Positions 45,078 to 54,875 of a DNA stretch of 64,000 nucleotides are shown here, piece by piece. The notes below the pieces were generated by a model. It had not been told where the DNA came from. It ran no database searches and saw nothing but the letters and a program-made list of their open reading frames with translations. The position numbers and the translations under genes were made by a program. The stretch's first letter is position 1. Every line of letters starts with the position of its first letter. The stretch is from Vibrio sp. HDW18 (GTDB lineage Bacteria; Pseudomonadota; Gammaproteobacteria; Enterobacterales; Vibrionaceae): NCBI RefSeq assembly GCF_011306175.1, contig NZ_CP049913.1:1-64000 (forward strand), read 5' to 3'.

Positions 45078-46058
45078 ATGACGACATTCTGGAGCCTGTG
45101 GATCATCCTGATCACGATTGGCACTTTGTTCGGTTGCGCAGCTCTGCTTATCTGGTGCCTCAAGGACAACATGGGGGTAAAGGAAGGCGTTGATATGGGG
45201 CATGAATACGATGGGATCCGTGAGCTAAACAATCCGCTACCCAAATGGTGGGTTTATCTGTTTATCGCCACATTCATTTTCGCGGCAATTTATCTTGCCC
45301 TCTACCCCGGCTTAGGCAGTTTTCAAGGCATCCTTGGCTGGCAAAGTTCCGATCAAACGGTGCGTTCAGTTGAAGATTCGCGAGCTTCCATCGCGATCGC
45401 CCAACAAAATCGGCAGTTAGTGCAATATTCCAAAGAGCTGGGCGATGCGAAAGCTTACTATGGTCAAGCTTTCAAGCGGTTAGCTTATCAAGATGACACG
45501 AATAACCTACGTGAGCTGCCTGCTATCGCGGCGGACAGTGAAGCACTCAAAGTCGGCCAACGTTTGTTTTTGCAAAACTGTTCGCAATGCCATGGTTCTG
45601 ATGCCCGAGGCCAAATTGGCTTTCCTAATCTGACCGATCAAGCTTGGCTGTATGGTGGTGAGCCGCAAGCCATTATTACCACGATTCGCCATGGCCGAGT
45701 TGGACAGATGCCCGCTTGGCTGGATATTTTGGGTGAACAAGGTGTGCAAGAGGTGGTCAGTTATGCACTGAGTTTATCTGGGCGCTCGGTAAATGCTAAG
45801 GAAGCCGCAGCAGGTAAAGTACGCTTTGCGGTCTGTGCAGCTTGCCATGGAGCGGACGGTAAAGGTAATCCTGCCTTTGGTGCACCGGATCTCACCGATA
45901 ATGATTGGCTATATGGCGATGCTCGGGCCGATGTGACCGCCACGGTTATGTATGGACGTTCTGGTGTAATGCCTGCGTGGAATGACATCCTCGGTGAAGA
46001 TAAAATTCAGCTTGTTGCCGCTTATGTGTGGAGCCTAAGCAATCCCGATAACCAATAA
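45078..46058 (+). CDS. ccoP: cbb3 oxidase subunit III CcoP (di-haem cytochrome c)
   Basis: CcoP accepts electrons from soluble cytochromes. The 326-residue protein has two membrane helices (about 5-27 and 57-78), then two cytochrome c domains with CSQCH (168-172) and CAACH (253-257). The methionine ligands are in GQMPAW and GVMPAW. Gene order ccoNOQP is standard and spacing is tight. The frame is intact. Confidence 0.96.
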   Translation: MTTFWSLWIILITIGTLFGCAALLIWCLKDNMGVKEGVDMGHEYDGIRELNNPLPKWWVYLFIATFIFAAIYLALYPGLGSFQGILGWQSSDQTVRSVEDSRASIAIAQQNRQLVQYSKELGDAKAYYGQAFKRLAYQDDTNNLRELPAIAADSEALKVGQRLFLQNCSQCHGSDARGQIGFPNLTDQAWLYGGEPQAIITTIRHGRVGQMPAWLDILGEQGVQEVVSYALSLSGRSVNAKEAAAGKVRFAVCAACHGADGKGNPAFGAPDLTDNDWLYGDARADVTATVMYGRSGVMPAWNDILGEDKIQLVAAYVWSLSNPDNQ

Positions 46059-46134
46059 GATGGGAATGATTCCCCTTGGTTTGCTGGCGATTACTGATGT
46101 GTCTTAGTGTGTTTTCATCGTAGAGAATTTGCTT

Positions 46135-46611
46135 ATGGTTACAGCTTGGTATAAACAATTTTGGCCTTGGTTCTTAATTATTCTGCCTCTTAGCGTAGTG
46201 ATTTGGACGCTGGTCACGGTGATTATTTTTGCTCATCATCCGGTATCGTTAGTGACGGAGGATTACTACAAAAAAGGCAAAGCAATTAATCTCGATCTTA
46301 GTAAAGTAAAGGTAGCCCAAGCGTTGCAGTTGCAGGCCACGGTTTACTCACAAGGAACAGAAGTTATCATCCAGCTTGATAAAGGCCAGCTTAGCTATTT
46401 TCCGGCCCTGCAAGCGTTATTTGCTCATCGCACCCTCGCCGAGCGAGATTTCTCGAGACTGCTTACCGCTGATGCCAAGGGTGTTTATCGTCTAAAATTG
46501 GATACAGAACTGCAAGGCCCGTGGTTTATTGAGCTGACTCCTCATGATCAGCAATGGCTGATCCAAGGCCGCGTGACCTTTCCTGCATCATCAACCCCCT
46601 TGATGAACTAA
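46135..46611 (+). CDS. ccoH: FixH/CcoH-type cbb3 assembly protein
   Basis: A 158-residue protein with one N-terminal membrane helix (FLIILPLSVVIWTLVTVIIF) and the family segment LVTEDYYKKGKAINLDL. FixH-type proteins help assemble cbb3 oxidase in the membrane. ATG at 46135 follows AGAG; TTG at 46129 is also in frame. It starts 76 bases after ccoP, and ccoI starts 4 bases after its stop. Confidence 0.85.
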   Translation: MVTAWYKQFWPWFLIILPLSVVIWTLVTVIIFAHHPVSLVTEDYYKKGKAINLDLSKVKVAQALQLQATVYSQGTEVIIQLDKGQLSYFPALQALFAHRTLAERDFSRLLTADAKGVYRLKLDTELQGPWFIELTPHDQQWLIQGRVTFPASSTPLMN

Positions 46612-46615
46612 CACC

Positions 46616-49006
46616 ATGAATATTAACTGTTACCACTGTGGTGAGAGCGTTCCAACTAACACCGATTTTCACGTTAAAATTTTAGGTGAAAATCGCAACA
46701 TGTGCTGCCCAGGTTGCCAAAGCGTAGCACAAACCATTGTTGATAATGACTTAGTGGCTTACTACCAGTTTCGCACGGCCACAGCGGAAAAAGTCGCACT
46801 GGTCCCCGAACAACTGAAGGCTTTGCTTCACTACGATGATCCCGATGTGCAAGTAGAGTTTGTTCGTGATCAGCAAAACTGCGCCGAGGTGACATTGTCA
46901 CTCGATGGGATCTCATGTGCTGCCTGCGCTTGGTTAATTGAAAAACAGATCCAAGCGCAACCAGGGGTGCTGGCAATCAGGGTCAACACGGCCACTAATC
47001 GAGCACTGCTCAGTTGGGATCGCCACCAAACCCAGCTCAGTCAGGTTTTAGCTCAGATCCATCAACTAGGCTACCAAGCCGCCCCTTTTGAAGCGGATCA
47101 ACATGAAGCGAACTACCATAATGCCATGCAAGCCTATCTGTATCGGCTTGGTATTGCAGGATTGGCGAGTATGCAAGTGATGATGTTGGCCGTCGCCCTC
47201 TATTTAGAGACGTTTGGTGATCTTGACGCTGAGTTTAAACACTACTTTCGCTGGGTCAGTTTGATTTTTGCCACACCCGTTTTGCTCTATTCAGCTCAAC
47301 CCTTTTATATCAATGCTTGGCGCAATTTACGCGGCAAAACATTAGGTATGGATGTCCCAGTATCACTGGCGCTGATTTTTGCTTATGTAGCAAGCTTGGT
47401 TGCCACCGTGACTCAGCAAGGCGAGGTTTTTTTTGAATCGATCTCGATGTTTACTTTCTTCTTATTGGTCGGCCGATTTTTAGAAATGCGCGCTAGGCGC
47501 AAAGCCGCGGCAGCCAGTGGTAATCTACTCAAACTGATCCCAGCACTAGCAACTACACTGGATGGAAAACAAGTTGCGGTTAAAATGCTCAAACCCGGTG
47601 ACACGGTACGAGTTCTACCTGGTCAGCACATCCCGGCCGATGGCAAAATCATTAATCAGCGAGTATATATTGACGAATCAATGTTGACCGGTGAATCGAT
47701 TCCCGTCATCAAGCATCCCGGTGATGGCGTTTTTGCTGGCACTTTAAATGGTGATGAATCGTTTGATTTACGTGTCACGGCAAGCAAAGCTAATTCGGTG
47801 ATCTCACAGATTGTGACGCTGCAAGATAGCGCTCAATCCTCCAAACCGAAAATCGCTGAACTTGCCGATATTGTCGCCCGCTATTTCGTGGCGATAATTC
47901 TCATTATTGCCGCTGCAACTTGGCTGTATTGGCACTACGTACAACCTGATGATGCTTTTTGGATCATGCTATCCGTGTTAGTTGTCACCTGCCCTTGTGC
48001 TCTTTCCCTCGCAACGCCCACCGCCTTAACCTGTGCCACATCAAGCCTCAGTACCATGGGGATCATGCTGCGTAAAAATCACGTTTTCGAAACACTGTGT
48101 AAAGTCGATCAACTGGTCATCGATAAGACCGGAACCCTAACCCATGGTCATGTAGAGATTGATCGTATCGAGACTTGGCACCCCTTTACCCAACAACAAT
48201 GTCTGGCACTCGCAGCCGAATTAGAGAGTTACGCCAACCACCCCATAGCCAAAGCTTTTGACCGCTATAAAACCAATCATGTTACACTCACTGCGGTACA
48301 CAACATTATCGGTAGCGGTATTGAAGCGATTTATCAGAACAAAACGCTCAAAATCGGCAGCGCTGAGTTTGCATTAGGCTCCATAACAGCTAATTCAACA
48401 CCATCTAATAGTAATGTTAACGGTATATGGTTATCTTTCGATGGCCAACATATCGCAACTTTTCATTATCGAGATCCGATCCGCCAACAAGCCAAACAGT
48501 TGATTGAAAAATTTCATCAAGCCGGTATCAGCATCACCTTATTGACAGGAGACTCGCTAACCAACGCCCAAAGTGTGGCCAATGAGCTACATATCGATAC
48601 CATCATTGCGCAAGCCAAACCAGAAGCAAAATTAGCCTATCTACAACAATTGAATAAAACCGGCGTAACTATGATGGTTGGCGATGGGATCAATGATGCC
48701 CCAACACTAGCCGGAGCTCATCTTTCAGTAGCCATGGGCGGCGGAACCGACATCGCCAAAGCCTCGGCGGATATGATTCTGATGGGTGATCGTTTAGATA
48801 AGTTACTGGCAGTCAGAGCGCTAGCCATCAAAACGCGCAATATTATTCGTGAAAACTTAGCATGGTCATTAGGTTATAACGCGATTATCTTACCGCTCGC
48901 CATCGCTGGGCTCATTGCACCCTATATTGCGGTAATTGGAATGTCGGGCAGCTCGATGATTGTGGTCGCCAATTCACTGCGTTTGTTAAATCATAAAGGG
49001 AGCTAG
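46616..49006 (+). CDS. ccoI: Copper-exporting P-type ATPase CcoI/FixI
   Basis: This P1B ATPase delivers copper for cbb3 oxidase maturation. The 796-residue protein has an N-terminal Cys-rich domain (Cys5, Cys8, Cys30, Cys31, Cys34), an HMA domain with GISCAACAW (about 99-107), eight membrane helices, the ion-site CPC in VVTCPCALSLATP, the phosphorylation site DKTGTLT and the hinge GDGINDAP. The N-terminal Cys domain is typical of the FixI subgroup. A matS site lies inside the gene. Confidence 0.95.
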   Translation: MNINCYHCGESVPTNTDFHVKILGENRNMCCPGCQSVAQTIVDNDLVAYYQFRTATAEKVALVPEQLKALLHYDDPDVQVEFVRDQQNCAEVTLSLDGISCAACAWLIEKQIQAQPGVLAIRVNTATNRALLSWDRHQTQLSQVLAQIHQLGYQAAPFEADQHEANYHNAMQAYLYRLGIAGLASMQVMMLAVALYLETFGDLDAEFKHYFRWVSLIFATPVLLYSAQPFYINAWRNLRGKTLGMDVPVSLALIFAYVASLVATVTQQGEVFFESISMFTFFLLVGRFLEMRARRKAAAASGNLLKLIPALATTLDGKQVAVKMLKPGDTVRVLPGQHIPADGKIINQRVYIDESMLTGESIPVIKHPGDGVFAGTLNGDESFDLRVTASKANSVISQIVTLQDSAQSSKPKIAELADIVARYFVAIILIIAAATWLYWHYVQPDDAFWIMLSVLVVTCPCALSLATPTALTCATSSLSTMGIMLRKNHVFETLCKVDQLVIDKTGTLTHGHVEIDRIETWHPFTQQQCLALAAELESYANHPIAKAFDRYKTNHVTLTAVHNIIGSGIEAIYQNKTLKIGSAEFALGSITANSTPSNSNVNGIWLSFDGQHIATFHYRDPIRQQAKQLIEKFHQAGISITLLTGDSLTNAQSVANELHIDTIIAQAKPEAKLAYLQQLNKTGVTMMVGDGINDAPTLAGAHLSVAMGGGTDIAKASADMILMGDRLDKLLAVRALAIKTRNIIRENLAWSLGYNAIILPLAIAGLIAPYIAVIGMSGSSMIVVANSLRLLNHKGS
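46889..46901. promoter_or_regulatory. matS site (MatP binding)
   Basis: GTGACATTGTCAC is a perfect match to the matS consensus GTGACRNYGTCAC. It lies inside ccoI, 4.7 kb from dif and 6 kb from matP. Confidence 0.85.
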
Positions 49007-49009
49007 CCT

Positions 49010-49174
49010 ATGGAAAGTTTATATTTGCTGATCCCAATTGCGATTGGACTGGTGTGTATCGCGGTGGCCATTTTTATCTGGGCCGTTAAGCATCAACAAT
49101 TTGAAGATCTCGAACGTCAAGGCCATAACATTTTATTTGAAGATGATCACGGTACTAATAAGGATCAACGATGA
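49010..49174 (+). CDS. ccoS: cbb3 maturation protein CcoS
   Basis: A 54-residue protein with one membrane helix (LYLLIPIAIGLVCIAVAIFIW shortened here to the family feature) and the typical acidic stretch FEDLERQGHNILFEDD. CcoS is needed for cofactor insertion into cbb3 oxidase. It starts three bases after the ccoI stop and its TGA overlaps the next ATG. Confidence 0.93.
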   Translation: MESLYLLIPIAIGLVCIAVAIFIWAVKHQQFEDLERQGHNILFEDDHGTNKDQR

Positions 49175-49845
49175 ATCCTGATCTCTTGGGAGCTTCGGTT
49201 ATCGGCTTACTTGGTGCTGGTCATTGCCTTGGAATGTGTGGTGGGATCAGTGCTCTTTTAACTCTCAATCAATCTCGAGCCGCGCCGATGATTCTACTGT
49301 TGTGTAATCTTGGACGCTTACTCAGTTATGCGCTAATCGGTGGCATAGTCGGTGGCGCTGTCGCCACATTTAGCTCGCTGATCAATATCCAATCCAGTTT
49401 GATTTGGCTCAGAATCATTGCCGGCATCTTAATGATCTCATTAGGCTTATATATGGGCCGTTGGTGGTTTGGTTTACTCCGGTTAGAAAAGCTTGGACAG
49501 AAATTATGGCCTTGGATCGCCCCTTACGGAAAATTACTGTTGCCACTCAAACAGCCATGGCACGCTGTACCTTTTGGCTTTATTTGGGGTTGGCTACCGT
49601 GTGGCTTAGTTTACTCGATGCTAACTTGGTCTGCTGTCGCCGGAAGTTTCGCGCAAGGTGCATTGATTATGTTGGCTTTTGGTTTCGGCACACTGCCTGC
49701 CATGCTTGCCAGTGGTTGGGGCGCAACCCGAATAACTCATTGGCAAAACAACCAGTTATTTCGCCAGTGCACCGCATTAATACTCATCCTCTATGGCATC
49801 TACACCGCCTATAACGCCACAATACTGCTACTCATCCAGAGTTAA
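49171..49845 (+). CDS. Six-helix membrane protein of the TauE/SafE (DsbD-like) group
   Basis: A 224-residue membrane protein with GHCLGMCGG near the N-terminus and WGWLPCGLVYSML near 145-157, features of the group that includes the DsbD core and SafE-type proteins. It is always next to ccoS in this type of cluster and probably helps metal or redox handling for cbb3 assembly; the substrate is unknown. It overlaps ccoS by four bases (ATGA). Confidence 0.85.
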   Translation: MNPDLLGASVIGLLGAGHCLGMCGGISALLTLNQSRAAPMILLLCNLGRLLSYALIGGIVGGAVATFSSLINIQSSLIWLRIIAGILMISLGLYMGRWWFGLLRLEKLGQKLWPWIAPYGKLLLPLKQPWHAVPFGFIWGWLPCGLVYSMLTWSAVAGSFAQGALIMLAFGFGTLPAMLASGWGATRITHWQNNQLFRQCTALILILYGIYTAYNATILLLIQS

Positions 49846-49897
49846 TCCTTTCACTATCGCCGATGTATTTAAACTACCCTTTAGAGTTAAGCAATGA

Positions 49898-49918
49898 TAA
49901 AATATTGACGTACATCAA
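49898..49918 (+). promoter_or_regulatory. fnr promoter with FNR box
   Basis: TTGACGTACATCAA (49905-49918) matches the FNR consensus TTGAT-N4-ATCAA at 9 of 10 positions. A TAAAAT at 49898-49903 is a likely -10, which would place the box over the transcription start and suggests repression by FNR itself. Confidence 0.7.
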
Positions 49919-49934
49919 TTAGTGAAAGGTTGTT

Positions 49935-50687
49935 ATGATTTCTGAAAAGCCTGCTGCAAAGCGCATCCAATCGGGTGGTTGCGCGATTCACTGCCAAGAT
50001 TGCAGTATTAGCCAACTGTGTATCCCTTTTACCTTGAATGAGTCTGAGCTTGACCAACTTGACCAGATCATCGAGCGAAAAAAACCCATTCAGAAAGGTC
50101 AGGAGCTATTTAAAGCAGGTGATGAACTGAGATCACTTTACGCGATTCGTTCTGGAACAATAAAAAGTTACACCATCACCGAACAAGGCGATGAACAGAT
50201 CACCGCTTTCCACTTAGCCGGCGATTTAGTCGGTTTTGATGCGATTACCGAAGATCGACACCCTAGCTTTGCTCAAGCGCTAGAAACCTCAATGGTTTGT
50301 GAAATTCCTTACGAAATATTAGATGACCTTTCCGGTAAAATGCCGAAACTACGCCAACAAATCATGCGCTTAATGAGTAGTGAAATTAAAGGCGATCAGG
50401 AAATGATCCTGCTGCTCTCCAAGAAAAATGCCGAAGAGCGTTTGGCGGCATTTTTATACAACCTTTCTACTCGTTTTTCTCAGCGGGGTTTTAGCCCAAG
50501 AGAGTTTCGCCTCACGATGACCCGTGGCGATATTGGTAACTATCTAGGTTTGACGGTTGAAACGATCAGCCGTTTGTTAGGTCGCTTCCAAAAATCAGAA
50601 ATCCTTAGCGTTAAAGGCAAATACATCACTATTCTCAATCATGCAGAATTGATGGAATTAGCCGGTGTTTCTAAAGAAAATAAGTAA
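49935..50687 (+). CDS. fnr: Oxygen-sensing regulator FNR
   Basis: FNR turns on anaerobic and low-oxygen genes. The 250-residue protein keeps the cluster cysteines Cys20, Cys23 and Cys29 with the fourth near 122 (SMVCEIP), the cyclic-nucleotide-binding-type domain, and the helix-turn-helix [19 protein letters not shown], which matches the E. coli DNA-recognition helix. It follows the cbb3 cluster and precedes uspE, as in other gamma-proteobacteria. Confidence 0.97.
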   Translation: MISEKPAAKRIQSGGCAIHCQDCSISQLCIPFTLNESELDQLDQIIERKKPIQKGQELFKAGDELRSLYAIRSGTIKSYTITEQGDEQITAFHLAGDLVGFDAITEDRHPSFAQALETSMVCEIPYEILDDLSGKMPKLRQQIMRLMSSEIKGDQEMILLLSKKNAEERLAAFLYNLSTRFSQRGFSPREFRLTMTRGDIGNYLGLTVETISRLLGRFQKSEILSVKGKYITILNHAELMELAGVSKENK

Positions 50688-50692
50688 CATCA

Positions 50693-50721
50693 ATGATGTA
50701 GCTCTTGATGAGCTACATCAT
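50693..50721 (+). terminator. Hairpin after fnr
   Basis: A perfect 12-base stem (ATGATGTAGCTC with GAGCTACATCAT) encloses TTGAT. The following ACTTCTT is a weak T-tail. Confidence 0.65.
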
Positions 50722-50815
50722 ACTTCTTGGAAATAGTGACGTACTGACTAAAACTCTGCTCATAACTACGCTAAAGTAAAGTGAACAAACCTCCTCACTG
50801 GACAAGGAGTTTCCT

Positions 50816-51763
50816 ATGAGTATTTACAGTAAAATTCTTGTAGTGGCTGACATCAACCATGATGAGCAACCCGCTTTAGCTCGGGCAATGCAGTTGGCAC
50901 AAAAATCCACGTCAACCAGCCACATCACTTTCTTCCTATCGATTTACGATTTTTCTTATGACATGACGTCGATGCTATCTCTAGAAGAGCGTGACGCCAT
51001 GCGTAGAGGCGTGATTCAGCAACGAGAGCATTGGATGCGTTCGATTGCTGAGCCCTATCTCGATCCGTCGGTTCAGTTTGAAATTAAAGTGGTATGGCAC
51101 AATCGTCCTTATGAAGCGATTATTGGTGAAGTTTTTGCCGGTGAACACGATATTCTTATCAAAGCAACCCGCAAACACGACATGCTTGAGTCAGTCATTT
51201 TTACACCAACCGACTGGCATTTAATGCGAAAATGTCCAACGCCAGTGCTACTAGTCAAAAATGCCGACTGGCCAGAAAATGCCAGTATTATTGCATCAGT
51301 ACATGTCGGGTCTGAAATCGATACCCATATTGATTTGAATGATCGGATGGTTAAGCAACTGCTCAACCTTAGTCAAACGCTCGGTGCGACGCCTTATCTG
51401 GTTAACGCTTATCCCGTGACTCCAGTGAACATCACTATTGAGCTGCCTGAATTTGATCCTGCAACTTATACCGATACCGTGCGTGGTTATCATCTCACCG
51501 CGATGAAAGCTCTGCGTCAAAAACATGGACTCAGTGAAGAGCAGACTCTGGTTCAGCAAGGATTACCGGAAGATGTGATCCCAGATGCCGCGAAGCAGCT
51601 CAATGCTGCCATGGTAATCTTAGGTACCACGGGTCGAACCGGTCTTTCAGCGGTGTTTATCGGTAATACTGCTGAGCAGGTGATCGATAAAATCAATTGT
51701 GATGTGCTTGCACTAAAGCCTCATGGATATGTCAGCCCTCTTGATCCACAAACCGCCATCTAA
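50816..51763 (+). CDS. uspE: Universal stress protein E
   Basis: A 315-residue cytoplasmic protein of two tandem Usp domains (about 1-150 and 155-310). The second ends with the ATP-type segment GTTGRTGLSAVFIGNTAEQVI. UspE helps survival under stress, and the gene is next to fnr in many relatives. ATG at 50816 has an AAGGAG site. Confidence 0.95.
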   Translation: MSIYSKILVVADINHDEQPALARAMQLAQKSTSTSHITFFLSIYDFSYDMTSMLSLEERDAMRRGVIQQREHWMRSIAEPYLDPSVQFEIKVVWHNRPYEAIIGEVFAGEHDILIKATRKHDMLESVIFTPTDWHLMRKCPTPVLLVKNADWPENASIIASVHVGSEIDTHIDLNDRMVKQLLNLSQTLGATPYLVNAYPVTPVNITIELPEFDPATYTDTVRGYHLTAMKALRQKHGLSEEQTLVQQGLPEDVIPDAAKQLNAAMVILGTTGRTGLSAVFIGNTAEQVIDKINCDVLALKPHGYVSPLDPQTAI

Positions 51764-51781
51764 ATTTCGCAAAGTCTTATG

Positions 51782-51808
51782 TCCCAGCCGCAATGGCTGG
51801 GATTTTTT
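51782..51808 (+). terminator. uspE terminator
   Basis: TCCCAGCC and GGCTGGGA pair around GCAAT, followed by six T. Confidence 0.92.
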
Positions 51809-51898
51809 AGCGGTTAATGGTGATTGAACTAGTATCTAGCCTATTTATCCGTATTATACGCACTTCATTTTTTGTTCTGAGATTTAAGATAGCAAGCC

Positions 51899-52831
51899 AT
51901 GACAGCGCAAACTCCAGAGTTCACCAAAGCTCAACAATACAATTTTAATAAATTGCAAAAGCGTATTCGCCGTAATACCGGTCAAGCGATTGCAGACTTT
52001 AACATGATTGAAGATGGCGATCGGATTATGGTTTGTCTGTCCGGAGGTAAAGACAGCTTTACCATGCTGGAAATTTTGATGAGTTTACAAAAAAGCGCGC
52101 CGATTTCGTTTGAACTGGTGGCGGTAAATCTTGACCAAAAGCAGCCAGGATTTCCCGCACATATCCTGCCAGAATATTTAGCCAGTTTAGGCATTGAATA
52201 TAAAATCATTGAAGAAGATACCTACTCCATCGTGCAGGACAAAGTGCCAGAGGGAAAAACGACCTGTGCTCTTTGTTCACGCTTACGTCGTGGTATTTTA
52301 TACCGTACCGCCAAAGAGTTAGGCGCGACTAAAATTGCCCTTGGTCATCACCGCGATGATATTTTGGAAACCTTGTTCTTGAACATGTTCTACGGTGGCA
52401 AAATGAAAGGCATGCCACCGAAATTAGTTTCCGATAATGGTGAACATGTGGTGATCCGCCCTCTCGCTTATTGCCGTGAGAAAGACATTATTAAATACTC
52501 GGAGATGCGCAGCTACCCGATCATTCCTTGTAACCTGTGCGGCTCACAGCCGAATCTACAACGCCAAGTGATCAAGCAGATGCTCAATGATTGGGATAAA
52601 CGCTTCCCGGGCCGTATCGAAACCATGTTTCGAGCGATGCAAAATGTGGTTCCTAGCCATCTGGCCGATTTCGAATTGTTTGATTTTAAGTCAATCACCA
52701 AAGATTCTGGCGTGATCAATGGCGGTGATATTGGCTTTGATAAAGAAGATATTGCCCCAGTATCGATTGACGATGAAGATGTCGTGACTGAGTTTGACCC
52801 CACCCTGCAATTGGATGTGACCAATCTGTAA
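51899..52831 (+). CDS. ttcA: tRNA 2-thiocytidine synthetase TtcA
   Basis: TtcA adds sulfur to C32 of tRNA using ATP and an iron-sulfur cluster. The 310-residue protein has the PP-loop SGGKDS (48-53) and the cluster cysteines CALC (123-126) with a third Cys in CNLCGSQ, matching E. coli C122/C125/C222. It is cytoplasmic. A promoter-like TATTATAC lies upstream. Confidence 0.96.
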   Translation: MTAQTPEFTKAQQYNFNKLQKRIRRNTGQAIADFNMIEDGDRIMVCLSGGKDSFTMLEILMSLQKSAPISFELVAVNLDQKQPGFPAHILPEYLASLGIEYKIIEEDTYSIVQDKVPEGKTTCALCSRLRRGILYRTAKELGATKIALGHHRDDILETLFLNMFYGGKMKGMPPKLVSDNGEHVVIRPLAYCREKDIIKYSEMRSYPIIPCNLCGSQPNLQRQVIKQMLNDWDKRFPGRIETMFRAMQNVVPSHLADFELFDFKSITKDSGVINGGDIGFDKEDIAPVSIDDEDVVTEFDPTLQLDVTNL

Positions 52832-52858
52832 AACAACTCATCGTTAAATACTTTCAAT

Positions 52859-52895
52859 AATTTAGGCTGCCAATTTGGCAGCCTAAATTATTTTA
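52859..52895. terminator. Bidirectional terminator between ttcA and the glucosaminidase gene
   Basis: A 13-base inverted repeat (TTTAGGCTGCCAA with TTGGCAGCCTAAA) is flanked by A/T on both sides, and the two genes converge on it. Confidence 0.85.
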
Positions 52896-52960
52896 GATTG
52901 AAGCCTATCGGTTTATTCTTGCCTCTGGCAGAGAAGGTAATTTACGTAAAGCTAGCACAT

Positions 52961-53752
52961 CTAATTCACACTAAAATACTGTTGATTGGATGACATCATA
53001 GCCTGTAAATCTTGCACATAAGCTTCTCTACGTTCTGAATATTTCAACAAGCCGTAGCTCATCGCATATGCACTTTGATCAGTGATAGGATTGATCTTTT
53101 GCTGGCGCAGTTGCAAACGAATTTCTCGTAACTCTTGATAGGCTTTATGACGGTTCACATTCATAAAGTAACCTCGAATGGAATCTTGCACCGAATCAAA
53201 TTTCGCCACTTCATGTGTTGAGCCGGAGGAACGGGCTAAAGGGATCACCCCACAACCCGGACGATAGCACCACTGCCCAAAATAGTTATTGGCCTCACGG
53301 GCAAATCTTGACGTGCCCCATGCCGATTCATTAGCAGCCTGCGTTAATACCAGAGCCTCGGGGATCACATCAACCCGTAGTAACATCTCGTGTAGCCATA
53401 CTTGATCGATCTTGCCCTCGGGTAGTTCAACCCAGTAAGCCTTGGCTAAGTGCTGTGCTTGTTTCAAATGTTCAGACGAAACTTGCCCTGCGGAAAACTC
53501 TTTTTGTATTCGTTTCAAAATTGCCCGCTGTTGTAAGATCCGCGAGTTCTCGTACAGCACTCCGGGTTTTAAATAACCAAACAACGCCTCTTTGCGTTGC
53601 GGAATATCATTAATTAAAGAAAAATCCGGCGCTACCCCGATAACCTCACCTTTTAAAGATGGCAATTTTTGTGGCTTAGTGTACTTTTCAAAGTGATAAA
53701 CACCAAATACTGCAATCAAAACAATAAACAAAGAAATCAATGTATTACGCAT
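52961..53752 (-). CDS. Bax-like glucosaminidase, membrane-anchored
   Basis: A 263-residue peptidoglycan hydrolase candidate with an N-terminal membrane helix (LISLFIVLIAVFGVY) and a glucosaminidase domain from about 110 on. The likely catalytic Glu is in ANESAWGTSRFAREANNYFG. It resembles E. coli Bax. ATG at 53752 has a GGAG site and overlaps the upstream gene by 8 bases, so the two are coupled. Confidence 0.87.
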   Translation of the reverse strand: MRNTLISLFIVLIAVFGVYHFEKYTKPQKLPSLKGEVIGVAPDFSLINDIPQRKEALFGYLKPGVLYENSRILQQRAILKRIQKEFSAGQVSSEHLKQAQHLAKAYWVELPEGKIDQVWLHEMLLRVDVIPEALVLTQAANESAWGTSRFAREANNYFGQWCYRPGCGVIPLARSSGSTHEVAKFDSVQDSIRGYFMNVNRHKAYQELREIRLQLRQQKINPITDQSAYAMSYGLLKYSERREAYVQDLQAMMSSNQQYFSVN

Positions 53753-54551
53753 CAAACACTCCGGACTGCGATTGGCTAGCTTGTGGACCCGGCTGAGATT
53801 GACCAGTAGCAATAATTTTTAAACGAATGCCGAACATATTGCGATAAATGATCCCTTTAACATGGAAAAAGAACGGCAAAAATAGCACTAAACCAATTCC
53901 GTATAGAAAAACAGCCAGCATAAACAGCAGCATCAAGATTGAGTAAATCGCAATTAACGGGAAAATTTTCTTATTCACGGAGCGCAGTGATAGCAGTAAC
54001 GACTGCATCGGTGGCACTTTTTTATCGCAGATCAGTAGTAGCGAATTACTAAATGCGATCGATAAATACATCGAAACAAAGGGTAACAGCATTCCAGCCA
54101 CAGCTTGTAACAATAAACTGAACAAGGTCGCCAAAATGACCGGTACGGTAAATTGCAAGCCTTTGCTGATATGACGAGTTTGCGTACTTAATCCGGCCGC
54201 GTGACTCATTGCCATTAGGCAGATCCCAGCGTAAATTGGTGCGCTGATCACCTCATAACTAAAGTTGGCAATAAATACTGCTTGGATCAGTCCGCTAGGT
54301 ACCGTGCCACCTTGTTCAAAGATCGACAACAACACCGAGAGATCACCAATCTGCCATTTAAATGCAAAATAAAAGATAGCCAACTGCAAGATCAGCAGTA
54401 AAAAAATGGCGGGCGTGAAGTTAATAAAGTGTTTAAGCGTCATGCCCCATGCTTCGTTGAGTACATCACCCACTTTTAACTCATAACTTCCCGATAGCGC
54501 TCTGTCTATCGAACCGCCAAGATTAACCTCTTGTTCCCTATCGTTATTCAT
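53745..54551 (-). CDS. Multi-pass membrane protein, unknown function
   Basis: A 268-residue protein with about six membrane segments between 35 and 240 and a Gln/Ser-rich C-terminus (GQSQPGPQASQSQSG). I do not recognise the family; it is loosely like YciC/DUF975-type membrane proteins. ATG at 54551 follows AGGG; the frame from 54590 adds 13 residues. Coupling with the glucosaminidase gene suggests they work together in the envelope, which is inference. Confidence 0.7.
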   Translation of the reverse strand: MNNDREQEVNLGGSIDRALSGSYELKVGDVLNEAWGMTLKHFINFTPAIFLLLILQLAIFYFAFKWQIGDLSVLLSIFEQGGTVPSGLIQAVFIANFSYEVISAPIYAGICLMAMSHAAGLSTQTRHISKGLQFTVPVILATLFSLLLQAVAGMLLPFVSMYLSIAFSNSLLLICDKKVPPMQSLLLSLRSVNKKIFPLIAIYSILMLLFMLAVFLYGIGLVLFLPFFFHVKGIIYRNMFGIRLKIIATGQSQPGPQASQSQSGVFDA

Positions 54552-54789
54552 AAAATGCCCTAGTTGGGTCGAATGCGCGAATAACGTCACGCTTCAACAT
54601 AAAAATTGAATTCATTATACTGAAATCAAGCTCAGGCTAAAATCAGATTACCAATCTCGTCTTGCATTCTAGTCGATATGATTGATAATTAAGCAATTGA
54701 TAGCATTGAGAGTTAAGTAAAATCAGTAGGCTAGCCAACGTGAGTGGAAACTGGCAAAAACTTTTCGGTTTCAAGGTAAGAAAAACACT

Positions 54790-54817
54790 TTGAAATCGTG
54801 CTCTTGGTGTTTATGAT
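54790..54817 (+). promoter_or_regulatory. potA promoter
   Basis: TTGAAA (54790-54795) and TATGAT (54812-54817) are spaced by 16 bases, about 60 bases before potA, within the 324-base divergent gap. The rest of the gap shows no reading frame of note. Confidence 0.55.
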
Positions 54818-54875
54818 GCGCCCCTTATTTTTGTTTAACTACAGGTCTAACAAGTAGAATCGTCTACGGACCAAG

